From: Acanthaster planci
Lineage: Eukaryota; Echinodermata; Asteroidea; Valvatida; Acanthasteridae
DNA length: 27,489 nucleotides
Reading direction: 5' to 3'
Assembly (NCBI RefSeq): GCF_001949145.1
Contig: NW_019091368.1
Span: 1 to 27,489 of the forward strand
The notes under the pieces were generated by a model. It saw only the letters and a program-made list of their open reading frames with translations, had not been told where the DNA came from and did not search any database. Shown here in pieces: positions 10,701-19,513 of this stretch. The translations under genes and the position numbers were made by a program. The number at the start of each line of letters is the position of its first letter. Positions within the stretch are counted from its first letter, which is position 1.

Positions 10701-13700
10701 NNNNNNNNNNNNNNNNNNNNNNNNNNNNNNNNNNNNNNNNNNNNNNNNNNNNNNNNNNNNNNNNNNNNNNNNNNNNNNNNNNNNNNNNNNNNNNNNNNNN
10801 NNNNNNNNNNNNNNNNNNNNNNNNNNNNNNNNNNNNNNNNNNNNNNNNNNNNNNNNNNNNNNNNNNNNNNNNNNNNNNNNNNNNNNNNNNNNNNNNNNNN
10901 NNNNNNNNNNNNNNNNNNNNGTATTATAAACATCATAACATGGTGGTTGTGCCCAAATTACTGGGCTATGCCTTCAATTTACGCATGACTGTATGGAAAG
11001 TGGGTACAGCCAATGTTGGCTGATATGGTAAGATAGTTTATAGGAGCTTTCCAAATGTGGATTTCATTTCCGTGTTAGTCTCCAAGCTTTCTGATTATGA
11101 ATTTAATAAAGAGTGAAAGGGAGATTGCTTCGGTAGACCAGGAAACCCTAGTGTCTGATTAGTCTTGTCTTCACTGCAGTGTCTGAATATGTTGTCATCT
11201 ATCCATAGGGCAAATTGCAGGATGACTTGGCCACTGCGTATCGGCCCAGACGAAGCCAGCTCGCTGCAGACAGCCCCGTCACCATAGCAACACTCATGGC
11301 TGCCAGAGAAGGTAATCTACCATGGTGGTATTATTTCATTTTTGGGGGAATTTGAGTCGTGTATATAATCACATTGCTCACATTCTAAGCTTTTATTTGA
11401 TATATAATTCACCCCAGTGGCATTTTGCGTTTTGAAGTTATTTGCCATTTACATATTCATATAATTTCATTTTATCACATGCTTTTTGAGATAATGCTCT
11501 TTAAACATAACAAAGAGAAACATTTAACTTAAATTAGACACTCTCTTGGTTTTCCTTAGCAAGGGAGGCTTTCTGGTCAAGCAATTGGCCTCAAAATATT
11601 TCATTCTTGGCACATGGAATGGGCCATTAGGCATTTATGCATTGCGCGACTCAATACACCTTTTGCAGAGCAGGTCACATATATTTTGCAAGTTGTGGTT
11701 TAAGACTGGAAATTTAACTGAACAGGGATTTGAACCAGCAACCTCCAGAGCATAGTACTGGTGCAGAACCCAACAAGTCCATTGCATCACACATTGATAG
11801 GCTCCAAAAAATAATTTTCAGCGTCAGCCATCAACCACAAAGTCACGTCTGGGAAAATTTTTCATATGTCAAATGTTGCAGCCTTGAAAACATTCACTGA
11901 TTTGTTCCTTAAAGAAACAGGCCTCACAAATTGGCCATATTTATTCTCCTACCGCTCACATGAAGTTTTAAAGCTGTAGTCTTTTTTTTTAAAATTTGTC
12001 TAGATTTGGCAAAGCTGAGAAAAACCAGCAGTGGATCCGTCAGGAAGAACACCAAGTGTCCTATCAATAGAGTCCTCATGGGACACGTAAGTGTGAGCAG
12101 GTGGTTTAGGCTATGGACGCTGTGCACAAATACCCCCTCATCACAAGCGACAGAGATTGGCCAAGCTGGCACTCTGGAATGCCATTTCTGCCTTGCAGCC
12201 AGCTCAAACACAAAGAGGCTGCAGGTTTGAGTACATTCGGATGAAACATGGACGTTCACATCCCACATCATTCAGTTGTGTTTTATAATGCACCTTGACA
12301 TAAAGCACCTTCCTTACTGATACAGAAGAGATAGGTGGGTGGAATCGTATCTGGGCTCACGAAGGTCATACATTCCAACAGAAATTGATTGCGTGTCCCC
12401 ACACCAAATACACATCAACCTATGCTCACATGCCCTGAGTTTTCACTGAAGGACCACAATTGCCATGTAAAAGCCTGCGGTTTCTGGTTTCCATTCAGAA
12501 TGGATACCATAGCGGAAATGTAAGTGTTTCCTATTACTCATGAAATAAAACTCTCCCGTAGACTATTAAACACAGGCACTTGCCACCAATGGTAATAGGC
12601 TATCATTATTTTTCTGATAATGACCCCAAGGATTCTTCAAAAGAGCCCTAGGTACTGTAGCTTGCAAACCTGAAGAAACCTGTAGACAGGAGACAATGAG
12701 AAGCAGTTACAGTTTTAGAGGTGGGAAGAAAACCCCAGAGGAATATTCTGGGTAAAACCCACGGAATCAGGTAGGGACTGACAACCCAATCCACATGTGG
12801 ACCGAGCCGGGAATCGAACCCAGACCACAGAGATGGAAGGCGAGGAAAGAACCACTACGCCAACCTGACCCCGGAGGAAAGAGAAACATCCTTCGTTCCT
12901 TTCTGGTTCAGTCCTCTCTGGTATAGTCAACCATGTGTACACGGAGGTGTGCATCAAGTAACAATCTTCCTCATCGGGGAATCTGCTGTATATTTGGGGG
13001 GGAGGGGGGCTGAGTGCCAGGTACAAGTAGAGTGTGATTTTCATCCCCTGTCCTCTCCGGTTGTCATCGGTGCGCAGACAAAGGGTATGCATCAAGGGTC
13101 TTTGGTCGAGTTCATCACAAGTTCAATTCTGAGTCCTTTCAGAAAGTCTAGTCACAAGGCCAGGCCCAAGTAGCTGGGTGAACAATGACAACGGAGTGAT
13201 TCTGTCGCAGTTCATGTCCTGTGATAGATTTGTCATGGCCTTGGCTACAGCCCTAGTACTTCATGAATTTCGTGTCTGACAGACAAAATGGCGTGCATGG
13301 TGTGGATATCATGCAGAAGTTATCAATGGCGCAGTGTGGCCTTGCTCTCTGCTTGCAAGGAAGGACGTGTATGCGCTGCTTGCAGGCGAGCGAATGCAAC
13401 CACTCACGAGCGTTGAGAGCGAGCAATTAGTTGCCACAGGAAGGACTGGCATTTCAAATGCCACCAGGAAGTCACACACACAAAGCAGATAAAATTTAGT
13501 CTGTTCACTCGTGCATTAAAATCAGAGCTCGGTGTTGATGAAAATGTTTGATCACTAGTTTGGCCCATCTCTAACAGGTCCCAGACAGGGGAGGGCGCCC
13601 TCTGGAGGCCACCCCACCACCGAAAGAGATGCCAGCATTCAAGCAGAGGACAGAGCAGCCCAAGGGTCAACGTCCTCAAAGTGAGTTTGTCGTGTCTCAG

Positions 13701-16202
13701 GAGTAGGTAGTGTTCACGAATATCAATTGACTCAGACCAACTTCTCTTGAAAACTACAAATTTTAACTTTTTAGGCTTAGTCTGAATAACGTGGCGACTT
13801 GCTTAGTAACATTGCAGATGAAGTAAATACAGGCACTTGCTTGGCGATTCCATTGGCAGCAACCAAGTAGTTCATATGCAGCCGAACTTCTGACAAATCT
13901 GACTTTTTTTCTTCTTTTTTATAAGCCAATTGATACTCTATTGATTCCGTTATGTGCGGGGCTGCATACCCGCGGGTAATAGCAGTTTGTTTTACTTTTG
14001 CAAGACAAATAACTGTTATTTGTCTTGTTATGTGTTCGGATTTTTGTCCCTGGTCCCTGCTGCTGCTAACATTTACTTGTATCTGTGTTCTTGTTGGTTT
14101 TTATATCCTTTTTGTTCAATTTGGCTTTGTTTGTTCTTGAGATGGTCAAATAAATAATAATACACTCATCCCTTGGAAACTATTACTGTCTAGAGTGTCT
14201 TCAGATTATTTAATTTGGTAAATTCAAGCCATAAAGTGTATTGACACAGAGTCATCATTTTTACTTTAAAATGCTACTTCTGTTGAAAAAAAAAAAGGCG
14301 AATCCCTGCCGCAGTTTTCCTCCCAGAATTTTAGTAGAGTCAAGAACAGTGCAGTCGGTTATCTGTACTGAGCGCTGGAGCATCAAAGCAAAGTGCCTCA
14401 AGAAGTAGTTACATAGTTGGCTAGTGTTTTGTTAAACAGGCTGTGATCACCGTGTGCATAGCGAGACATCTTTAACAACACCGTCCACCTACCACTTGAT
14501 TATATGCATCATCTCTTTGATACAGGTGTCATGTGAATGACTTTTTACATTGTTTCATGGTGACATTTTAGCAAGAAATATCATCGTGCACTTGGAGTCT
14601 CTTTCTTGTATTCACTGACTTCATCCCCAGTGAAGGGCTACAGAGTCTTACTTGCAAACTTGTTTTTCCATTGCAGGTGGTCGTGGCGGTGGCAAAGTAC
14701 AAGGAGGTAAGATGGAGACAAACGTCTCTGGTTCATTTAGTTTGTGTAGGAGGTATGGATGGTGTCACAAGGCCGCCTTATGAAAGCAGGGGCTTTTCAC
14801 AAATCTTAGCTTTGTTTCTCAACTTGAGATCAACGATTGGTTTCCAATAGTCTCTACTTGAACCAAATACAAATTTTCGAAGCATTGACATCGTGTCAGA
14901 CAGTTGGAGTTTCTGTAAAGACCAGCAAACCGCCAGTCTTGGTTCCAAGTCCTTCCGGTTGCTCCATGACACAAACCATCACACGTACTTGAATGAACAT
15001 ACATGTGCATGTACATGTACAGGGCACTATCACATCATGAATCGTTCTCACAGGGAGGTCTGGGATATTTTGTAAGGTGTTGGGCAGCAACAGATATGGT
15101 AATAAAGGTAGGATATGCATTATTCATATCATGTGACTTACGATCGGCAGAAGTTACACAAATGACTTTCACCATGCTTCGTGTTCACAAAACTCTGGGA
15201 AAAGCTTGAGTACATCAAGGTGTTTTGTTTTTGCATAAACGTCGATATAGGGCCTGTTTGTTTCAGGCAGATGCGGATCGCGATCAGTGATCTATCGTTG
15301 GTTCACTGACATCAGAACCTACCAAATGGATGAGGCGAACCAGCTCTAGGATCACTGGTCATGATCCAGATCCTTGTGAAACAAACAGGCCCAAGGAACA
15401 CAAGAAATGGGTATTTTACGAGTTGTCTTGAGGTAACCCAAATGTATACCATAGGCACCTACTCGATCTGCATTGGGGCCCTCCAATCCTCTGATGATTA
15501 TTTCATGTTCGTCCAGTCTCACTCCTTGTACCAGTCGATCACTAGTCAACGACTTTTCGGTCACTAGTGCTTCAATTCCAGTCAATCACAACTTCTGATT
15601 TTAATATTTCAGCGTCGAGCTGCAGGCTTTTCTAATGGACCATGATGAGGGCATACCTCTATTTCTTTGGCCGTGATTTATCCAACAACTTGTGAACTGA
15701 CTTTCGACTTGGCTTATGATTGGCTGAAATGCGTCCGTGTTTCAGGTGTCAAACTGACACAGAAGTCCCATCATGTCGGGTTCAGCCAACAATTAAAATT
15801 CTGTTTAACTTGCCATGTTTTACAGGATGGTCCAAAGGGGAGGGCAGAGGAAGAGGAGGTCAAGGAGGAGGATGGAATCAAGGAAACCAATCAACCAGTG
15901 GTCGGTACCAACAGGGTGGGGGTGGGTACCAGCAGGGTGGGTACCAGCAAGGTGGGTACCCACAAGGTGGTGGGTACCAGCAGGGTGGGTACCAGCAAGG
16001 TGGGGTTGGGTACCAGCAGGGTGGGTACCAGCAAGGTGGTGGTGGGTACCAGCAGGGTGGGTACCAGCAGGGTGGGTACCAGCAGGGTTTGGTGGGGGTG
16101 GGCATGGGGGTCATCAAGGCAGAGGCCATAGAGGAAAGGGCAAAAGAGGTGGGAGGTATTAACAGCTGGCCCTTTCTGTGGTTCTGTTGGTCATTATCAT
16201 GA
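4723..16202 (+). CDS. FAM98: FAM98 family protein (FAM98A/B-like), 11 coding exons
   Basis: The exons are 4723-4766, 6671-6819, 7661-7795, 8397-8479, 8798-8992, 10191-10307, 11209-11311, 12004-12086, 13578-13680, 14677-14706 and 15826-16202. All introns are GT-AG, phases agree throughout, and the frame as read gives 472 residues. Family matches run the whole length: N-terminal DLGYKGPL, SSTEFTALISWL, LSEMNCPYSALT, VGKPILTK, LIKRLDVTVQSF-like (ILKRLDVTVQSFQW), RKTSSGSVRK, INRVLMG and VPDRGGRP. A Gly-rich tail follows. The N-terminal part of FAM98 proteins is related to divergent calponin-homology (NN-CH) domains. Vertebrate FAM98A/B associate with DDX1, RTCB and RTRAF in RNA and tRNA-ligase complexes, and the tail is a target of arginine methylation; these roles are known for the family and inferred here. 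One invertebrate copy is probably ancestral to the vertebrate paralogues. Oddity: the last exon shifts frame at about 16086, so the true protein is probably about 459 residues ending at 16162. Confidence 0.93.
6169..6380. repeat. Purine-rich minisatellite in FAM98 intron 1
   Basis: Degenerate repeats of GGGGCGAAGTGGAAAT-like words. Two blocks starting GCAAAGTGGAAATGAGG at 6243 and 6319 match at 34 of 35 positions, giving a 76-bp higher-order unit. The plus strand is almost purely G/A/T and the minus strand is rich in C and T. Open frames across it (SPHPTSPHFHF on minus) are repeat artefacts. Confidence 0.8.
6671..6819 (+). CDS. FAM98: FAM98 exon 2
   Basis: Residues 15-64, from GYKGPLMDE through the conserved SSTEFTALISWLAGGLNRLGG to ATS. 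The acceptor is the tag of a TACATGTAG palindrome, with a weak pyrimidine tract. Donor gtaagg at 6820, phase 1. Belongs to the NN-CH-like N-terminal domain. Confidence 0.92.
7661..7795 (+). CDS. FAM98: FAM98 exon 3
   Basis: Residues 65-109, LAEEAESFELELSSLLSEMN then CPYSALTQGEMINRF. The EMNCPY block is a strong FAM98 signature. Acceptor ttgacag, donor gtaagc, phase 1 at both ends. Confidence 0.95.
8023..8091 (+). other. Possible 69-nt cassette exon in FAM98 intron 3
   Basis: A T-rich tract (ctatttcattatttatattg) and atttag acceptor precede 69 bases with donor gtaaga at 8092. The piece would enter in phase 1, is open for its whole length (TRHHWSSRRPRLLLSVASAG core) and preserves the exon 3 to exon 4 frame. 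It would add 23 residues in the N-terminal domain where vertebrate FAM98 has none. It could be a rare alternative exon or chance. Confidence 0.25.
8397..8479 (+). CDS. FAM98: FAM98 exon 4
   Basis: Residues 110-137, DFLTSELQAAKII followed by a short linker ending METDKE. It matches the vertebrate TYLISELEAARML helix, then the variable loop. Acceptor tcacag, donor gtatgt, ends in phase 0. Confidence 0.9.
8798..8992 (+). CDS. FAM98: FAM98 exon 5
   Basis: Residues 138-202. It includes LKNICLGLKLCKPPADV, the FNKIEERIRARLSQI helix and VGKPILTKQLSEQQW. Acceptor tacgcag has a poor pyrimidine tract (a G8 run lies just upstream), but other nearby AGs would bring in stops or break phase. Donor gtgagt. 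Confidence 0.92.
8993..10190. other. FAM98 intron 5, no other gene seen
   Basis: Unspliced open frames of up to 162 codons (9179-9667) show no domain, no family resemblance and no splice support. Acceptor of the next exon is cacaaaaag. A phrase tggttcacacttcatgc at 9674 recurs as tgttcacacttcatgg at 22386, a possible shared repeat fragment. Confidence 0.6.
10191..10307 (+). CDS. FAM98: FAM98 exon 6
   Basis: Residues 203-241, AKLGKINDRMRKEYTLRRQM then ILKRLDVTVQSFQWGERIK. The RLDVTVQSF block is the most diagnostic stretch of the family. Phase 0 at both ends; donor gtaaga. Confidence 0.95.
10518..10920. other. Assembly gap (403 N) in FAM98 intron 6
   Basis: Unknown bases inside intron 6 (10308-11208). 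Both neighbouring exons are in phase, so no conserved coding sequence needs to be missing. Confidence 0.99.
11209..11311 (+). CDS. FAM98: FAM98 exon 7
   Basis: Residues 242-275, GKLQDDLATAYRPRRSQLAA then SPVTIATLMAARE. Aligns with the vertebrate LAKVYQPKR...TISVAHLLAARQ segment. Acceptor atccatag, donor gtaatc, ends in phase 1. Confidence 0.92.
11690..11795 (-). repeat. tRNA-derived SINE fragment in intron 7
   Basis: On the minus strand an A-box-like TGATGCAATGG (11779-11789) precedes a B-box-like GGTTCAAATCCC (11725-11736). The spacing is about that of an RNA polymerase III promoter in a tRNA-like head. The bases between do not fold as an obvious intact tRNA. The element edges are not clear. 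Confidence 0.45.
12004..12086 (+). CDS. FAM98: FAM98 exon 8
   Basis: Residues 276-303, DLAKLRKTSSGSVRKNTKCP then INRVLMGH. Matches vertebrate RTSSGSIREKT and INKVLMG. Acceptor tgtctag follows a T-rich tract; donor gtaagt is a strong consensus. Confidence 0.95.
12090..12310 (+). repeat. Possible SINE-like repeat at the 5' end of intron 8
   Basis: Starts within bases of the exon 8 donor. It has a box-A-like stretch ggtggtttaggctatgg and a box-B-like gcaggtttgagtac about 100 bp later. A tail phrase ataatgcaccttgacataaa resembles SINE 3' regions. The boxes are further apart than in a clean tRNA head, so this is tentative. Confidence 0.3.
12715..12875 (-). mobile_element. tRNA-derived SINE, minus strand, in intron 8
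   Basis: Read on the minus strand from about 12873, a tRNA-like head carries box A TGGCGTAGTGG (12852-12862) and box B GGTTCGATTCC (12810-12820) with GGGTTCGATTCCCGGC round it. A body phrase ends TTTTCTTCCCACC (near 12719), as in many metazoan SINEs. No poly-A tail is obvious. It lies antisense to FAM98. Confidence 0.8.
13578..13680 (+). CDS. FAM98: FAM98 exon 9
   Basis: Residues 304-337, VPDRGGRPLEATPPPKEMPA then FKQRTEQPKGQRPQ. VPDRGGRP and the Pro-rich EMP segment match vertebrate FAM98A just before the low-complexity tail. Acceptor ctaacag, donor gtgagt, ends in phase 1. Confidence 0.95.
14001..14027. repeat. Near-perfect palindrome in intron 9
   Basis: Arms CAAGACAAATAAC and GTTATTTGTCTTG are perfect reverse complements (13 bp) separated by one T. 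Confidence 0.9.
14677..14706 (+). CDS. FAM98: FAM98 exon 10 (30-nt micro-exon)
   Basis: Encodes GRGGGKVQG after completing a Ser codon. Acceptor ccattgcag and donor gtaaga are both strong, and the phases (1 in, 1 out) fit exons 9 and 11. It starts the RGG-type tail. Because it is symmetric, skipping it would keep the frame. Confidence 0.85.
15250..15392. mobile_element. 143-bp terminal-inverted-repeat element in intron 10
   Basis: The ends GGGCCTGTTTGTTTCA and TGAAACAAACAGGCCC are perfect 16-bp inverted repeats. Pairing extends imperfectly to about 43-45 bp per arm (…GGATCGCGATCAGTGATC against the complement of GATCACTGGTCATGATCC). There is no coding capacity, and the flanks show no clear target duplication. 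This fits a short non-autonomous DNA transposon. Confidence 0.8.
15826..16202 (+). CDS. FAM98: FAM98 exon 11, disordered tail, apparent frameshift
   Basis: The exon opens WSKGEGRGRGGQGGGWNQGN and runs into eleven Y-(Q/P)-Q-G-G units (codons from 15906 to 16088). As read, the frame then gives LVGVGMGVIKAEAIEE and ends WFCWSLS at TGA 16200-16202. That tail is hydrophobic at its end and unlike any FAM98. From about 16088 the frame one base earlier reads GFGGGGHGGHQGRGHRGKGK followed by RGGRY and TAA at 16160-16162, an RGG-type terminus as expected for the family. One base is probably missing near 16085-16091. The cause may be a sequencing error in a G run, an allele or a real mutation. Acceptor tgttttacag. 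Confidence 0.9.
15906..16088 (+). repeat. 15-bp coding minisatellite encoding YQQGG repeats
   Basis: Tandem copies of GGTGGGTACCAGCAG with occasional extra GGT/GGG codons. Eleven Tyr-containing units are visible. Codon choice is nearly uniform (TAC CAG CAG/A GGT GGG), a sign of recent slippage or unequal exchange. The product is a Tyr/Gln/Gly-rich low-complexity segment. Confidence 0.95.
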
Positions 16203-17540
16203 TGAATATCGACCATATTCAGTTAAATATTTACCCTTTGCTGAATCTGAACAAGTTCTGTAATTGGATGTAGTTAAAGCCGCGTAGCTTTTTACGCCAG
16301 CAGCAAGTTGGGGTATGTCTTGTGTGCCGAAGGCACTTGTCAAACTAAAATCCTTCCTGCATGTCTTCAAAGCAGAGCATTTGTGTGGTTGATGTACAGT
16401 GGGGGGTTGAAAAATGAAACTATTGTTCAAATCTCATGCCATTATTCTTGCAAAATGAATGTGGCCAAACGTCAAAAATTACCCTGGTGGAAAAGTTACA
16501 CTAAAGCTCCCTTTTTCTAACCATAGTTTCAAACTCTTCCCCAGAATAGGGGTACATGTTGCTAAGATTGCCTGCAGGTAATGCTGGATGATGATTACCA
16601 AGCAGATTTGGTTTATACTGTTCTGATGCTAAGTAGATACATTAGGTTCTCTTTATCAATACGTTTGAGATTACAAGATGAACGGTCTGAACCCGAGGAA
16701 AGTTATAAATATATGAGCACAGATATGTCAAAAGAGTGTGCAGCAGGCAATGCAAGTCTTACGTGAATGACTGCATCGTGTACTTCATTGAAAGAATTCA
16801 AAAAGTCTTTTATATAACGGGTTTTGCCCTTTCTTTCAAGATTCAAGAGAGGAGTAAAACTGAGATTCTTCTCCATGTGATTTGCAAAGAATGTCGGTCT
16901 CTAGGCAGACAAATGACTTGTGAAATCCCAGAAATTCTGAGAAAAAGTCTTTAAATCTCCAGTTCAGATATAAACCGTAAATCATCTGTAGTCAGTGTAA
17001 AGTATCATTTATTTACATATCTGTTTCACTGCTAAAATTTTTCAAGTAAAGAAAATCAAGGAAGGAAAAAAAGGTATGTTACATATGGATGCATTCAACG
17101 ATAAGCACAAACTTACCAATGTGTGGCTGTACGTTAAAGGTTTCCTTCAACTGCATGAAATGGTTAAACCCTAAGGCCCTTAAACTGCTGAAACCACTAC
17201 AAACAAGTTTTCCCCCGTCTTCAACACAATTTACATTTCTAAGATATCAAACACGAATAAATGTACTTTCCCTACTTGACCCAACCAATCAAATAAGTCA
17301 CAAGTCACTGGGTTACTCTGATTAACAAATCACAAATAAATGGTAGTTTTATTTGTTCTGTGTAAATCTGCGCATAGTCACAAGGACCTTGAATCATATG
17401 GTACAACGGACTGGAGAGTAGAGCATGCTCTAATGCATGTGCAAGTGAAGGAGTGAAAAATCTGGGATCCAATTTTATTGGTATATTGTTGTATTTATGC
17501 TTGAGCCATTAAAATAAAATGTATTATCAGCGATTATCTG
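16203..17540 (+). other. Probable FAM98 3' UTR
   Basis: No further conserved coding is seen. AATAAA hexamers occur at 17256-17261, 17335-17340 and 17513-17518. The last is followed by GT-rich sequence (tgtggtattgttgggtgttgt), the usual downstream element, so a 3' end near 17535 is plausible. A small hairpin GTGCCGAAGGCAC lies near 16325. The true cleavage site needs transcript data. Confidence 0.4.
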
Positions 17541-19466
17541 TGGTATTGTTGGGTGTTGTCAAAGTTATAACTCATCTTATTTCACATAAACCGGGATGGT
17601 AAATCCAGCGTTGATTACCCCCAAATCAATTCATACAGCTGATCATCGGGGTGTGGACTGATGGTGTGTCATGCTGCCCTCTCGGGGTTTTTTATAGATT
17701 TACAATTCCCTCGTGATTTTCTTGATCATGCAGTGGAGAAAGAAAATCATATATGTCAAATTTAAACGTGTTAAAATACAGATTGTCCCAATGGTTTTGA
17801 GTTTTCCATTTTTATACTCGCAATGGCTGTAGGTCCAAAGCACCAGTAATCCATGTTATTTGCTGGTCAATTTAAACTTCAAGTTTTCCATTTCCTACTA
17901 GTCAAAGCACCAATAAATTTGATTTGTTGGTCAAATTTGAACTTTGGCAAACTATAAATTTCCCCCTTAGATCCTAAAAATGTCGCATGCTCTGACAATA
18001 GAAATCTTCACCTTTGGTCTTACGATAGTCAAAATACATTTCAAAAATTCAAATTAAATCGTTTGAATAGCTGAAAACAATGCATGAAAATTAACAGGCT
18101 AGTGTTTGTCTTTGACACTGCTTCTTTTGGCAGTTGATTTTTGCGACTGTACAAACATAAAGCTTGAATCACTTGTCCACCCTGTCTCATCACATACACA
18201 GAAAAAAAATGTATGCTCTTTTGCAAGAGTATGGAACTGAGATGCAGTGAAACTTGATTTGTCTTGAACACAGCTTAATTAAATAAGAAATAATCTTCAC
18301 AACTGAAGCAGGTTTGGTATGGGCAACTCGGCCTGAGAAATTGTTGTCCTTGAACAACATCACTTGTTTTATTAAGGACAAAAAACTGTCCCTGGTCTGG
18401 GAAACACCTTGTCCGACTGTCCTGAAAAACTTCACAATTTGAAAAGTTCTCCAGCAATTTATGTACAATCAAATTCTATGCTACTCCCGTTAAAAGTTGC
18501 TTTTTATCCTTTTGGATGTGTAACTTGACAAGCAACAAAACCCACTGTGCATTTGCAAGCACAAGACCCAACAGATGGCCCCAAAACTGACTGTTGCCCC
18601 TCCTTATCAGTTAATTTAAAAACAAACTTCATATCATCAGGACTTGCTTTACTGTTAGCCCATAGAGCTACAACCCATGGTTAGCCAATGATTACAATCC
18701 AGTGATAAGCTCCCCTTGCATAATAGTGTCAACAAGGAGGGTGCAAGCACTAATGTACATATCATCACAAATACAAAGTTGGCCAGTCACCATCTCTCAG
18801 AGTGGACCCCAGTGTGCCTGGATTTGCAGGAACACTTCATTCTATAAGCAGGACAAATTCAAGGCACACAAAAAACTAAAGTGACACTGTGCTTATGGTT
18901 ACTCACCCACCTGTGAAATATTTTTATATTGAGCACAGCCATGACTGTTCTGGACACCACTTAACATTTACCATCTTTAATATTATAATCTAATCTTCAA
19001 GAAAAGAGTTTTCCCGAGCCCATCAATAAACATGTACTGCTTATCCTGGGATCCTGGAGTGCTTAAGCCAACATTTTGAAATGCTGTAGAGATAAAAGAC
19101 AATGACACAAGGACAGTGTTTTGAAAAGATGGTACAGAATACATCCTAAGATTCAGTGAGCAAAATAATAATATCACAACCCTATTGATACTCTTTATCA
19201 GCTTAAAATGCCTCACAACTTCTTAAGTTTAAATACTGGTTATAAATACATTTTTGTGACGGTGGGGAATAGGTGTGAGTGTGCCTGACAAAGGTTAACC
19301 ATTACTCCTGAGATCTATGCAATTACAACTCCATAGAATCTCATATTTTAAAACACAGTGAGGGTCAATCTACAATTAGAACCAAAATGTCTGTCTCATC
19401 TGACTCCAAGACAAAAATCATTCCACAATGAAACAGGTTGATAGGTCACATTTGTAATCATTTTGA
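17541..19466. other. AT-rich intergenic, nothing recognised
   Basis: Open frames are short, AT-biased and without domain signatures on either strand. If the exon candidate at 19467-19513 is real, part of this would be its 3' UTR on the minus strand. Confidence 0.5.
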
Positions 19467-19513
19467 TCATCCTGTCACCGGAACCAGCTTCTTCCAGTAG
19501 TCGGCATTTCCTG
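19467..19513 (-). other. Candidate minus-strand terminal coding exon
   Basis: On the minus strand a strong pyrimidine tract (tgtttatttcttctgtcag) leads into a frame reading GNADYWKKLVPVTG and a stop (19467-19469). Third positions are mostly G/C although the surroundings are AT-rich. The acceptor is a NAGNAG pair (cagcag), so one codon could be optional. I do not recognise the protein, and a 47-nt piece is weak evidence. Confidence 0.25.

Noticed and set aside
10466-11023. Open frames of 156 and 169 codons across 10.5-10.9 kb
   Set aside because: They consist mostly of the N gap.
15815-16216. Frames reading VPAGW and CWYPP repeats over exon 11
   Set aside because: Shadow frames of the YQQGG minisatellite. 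Only the last 25 codons of the plus-strand one (from 16088) look like real protein, as the shifted FAM98 tail.
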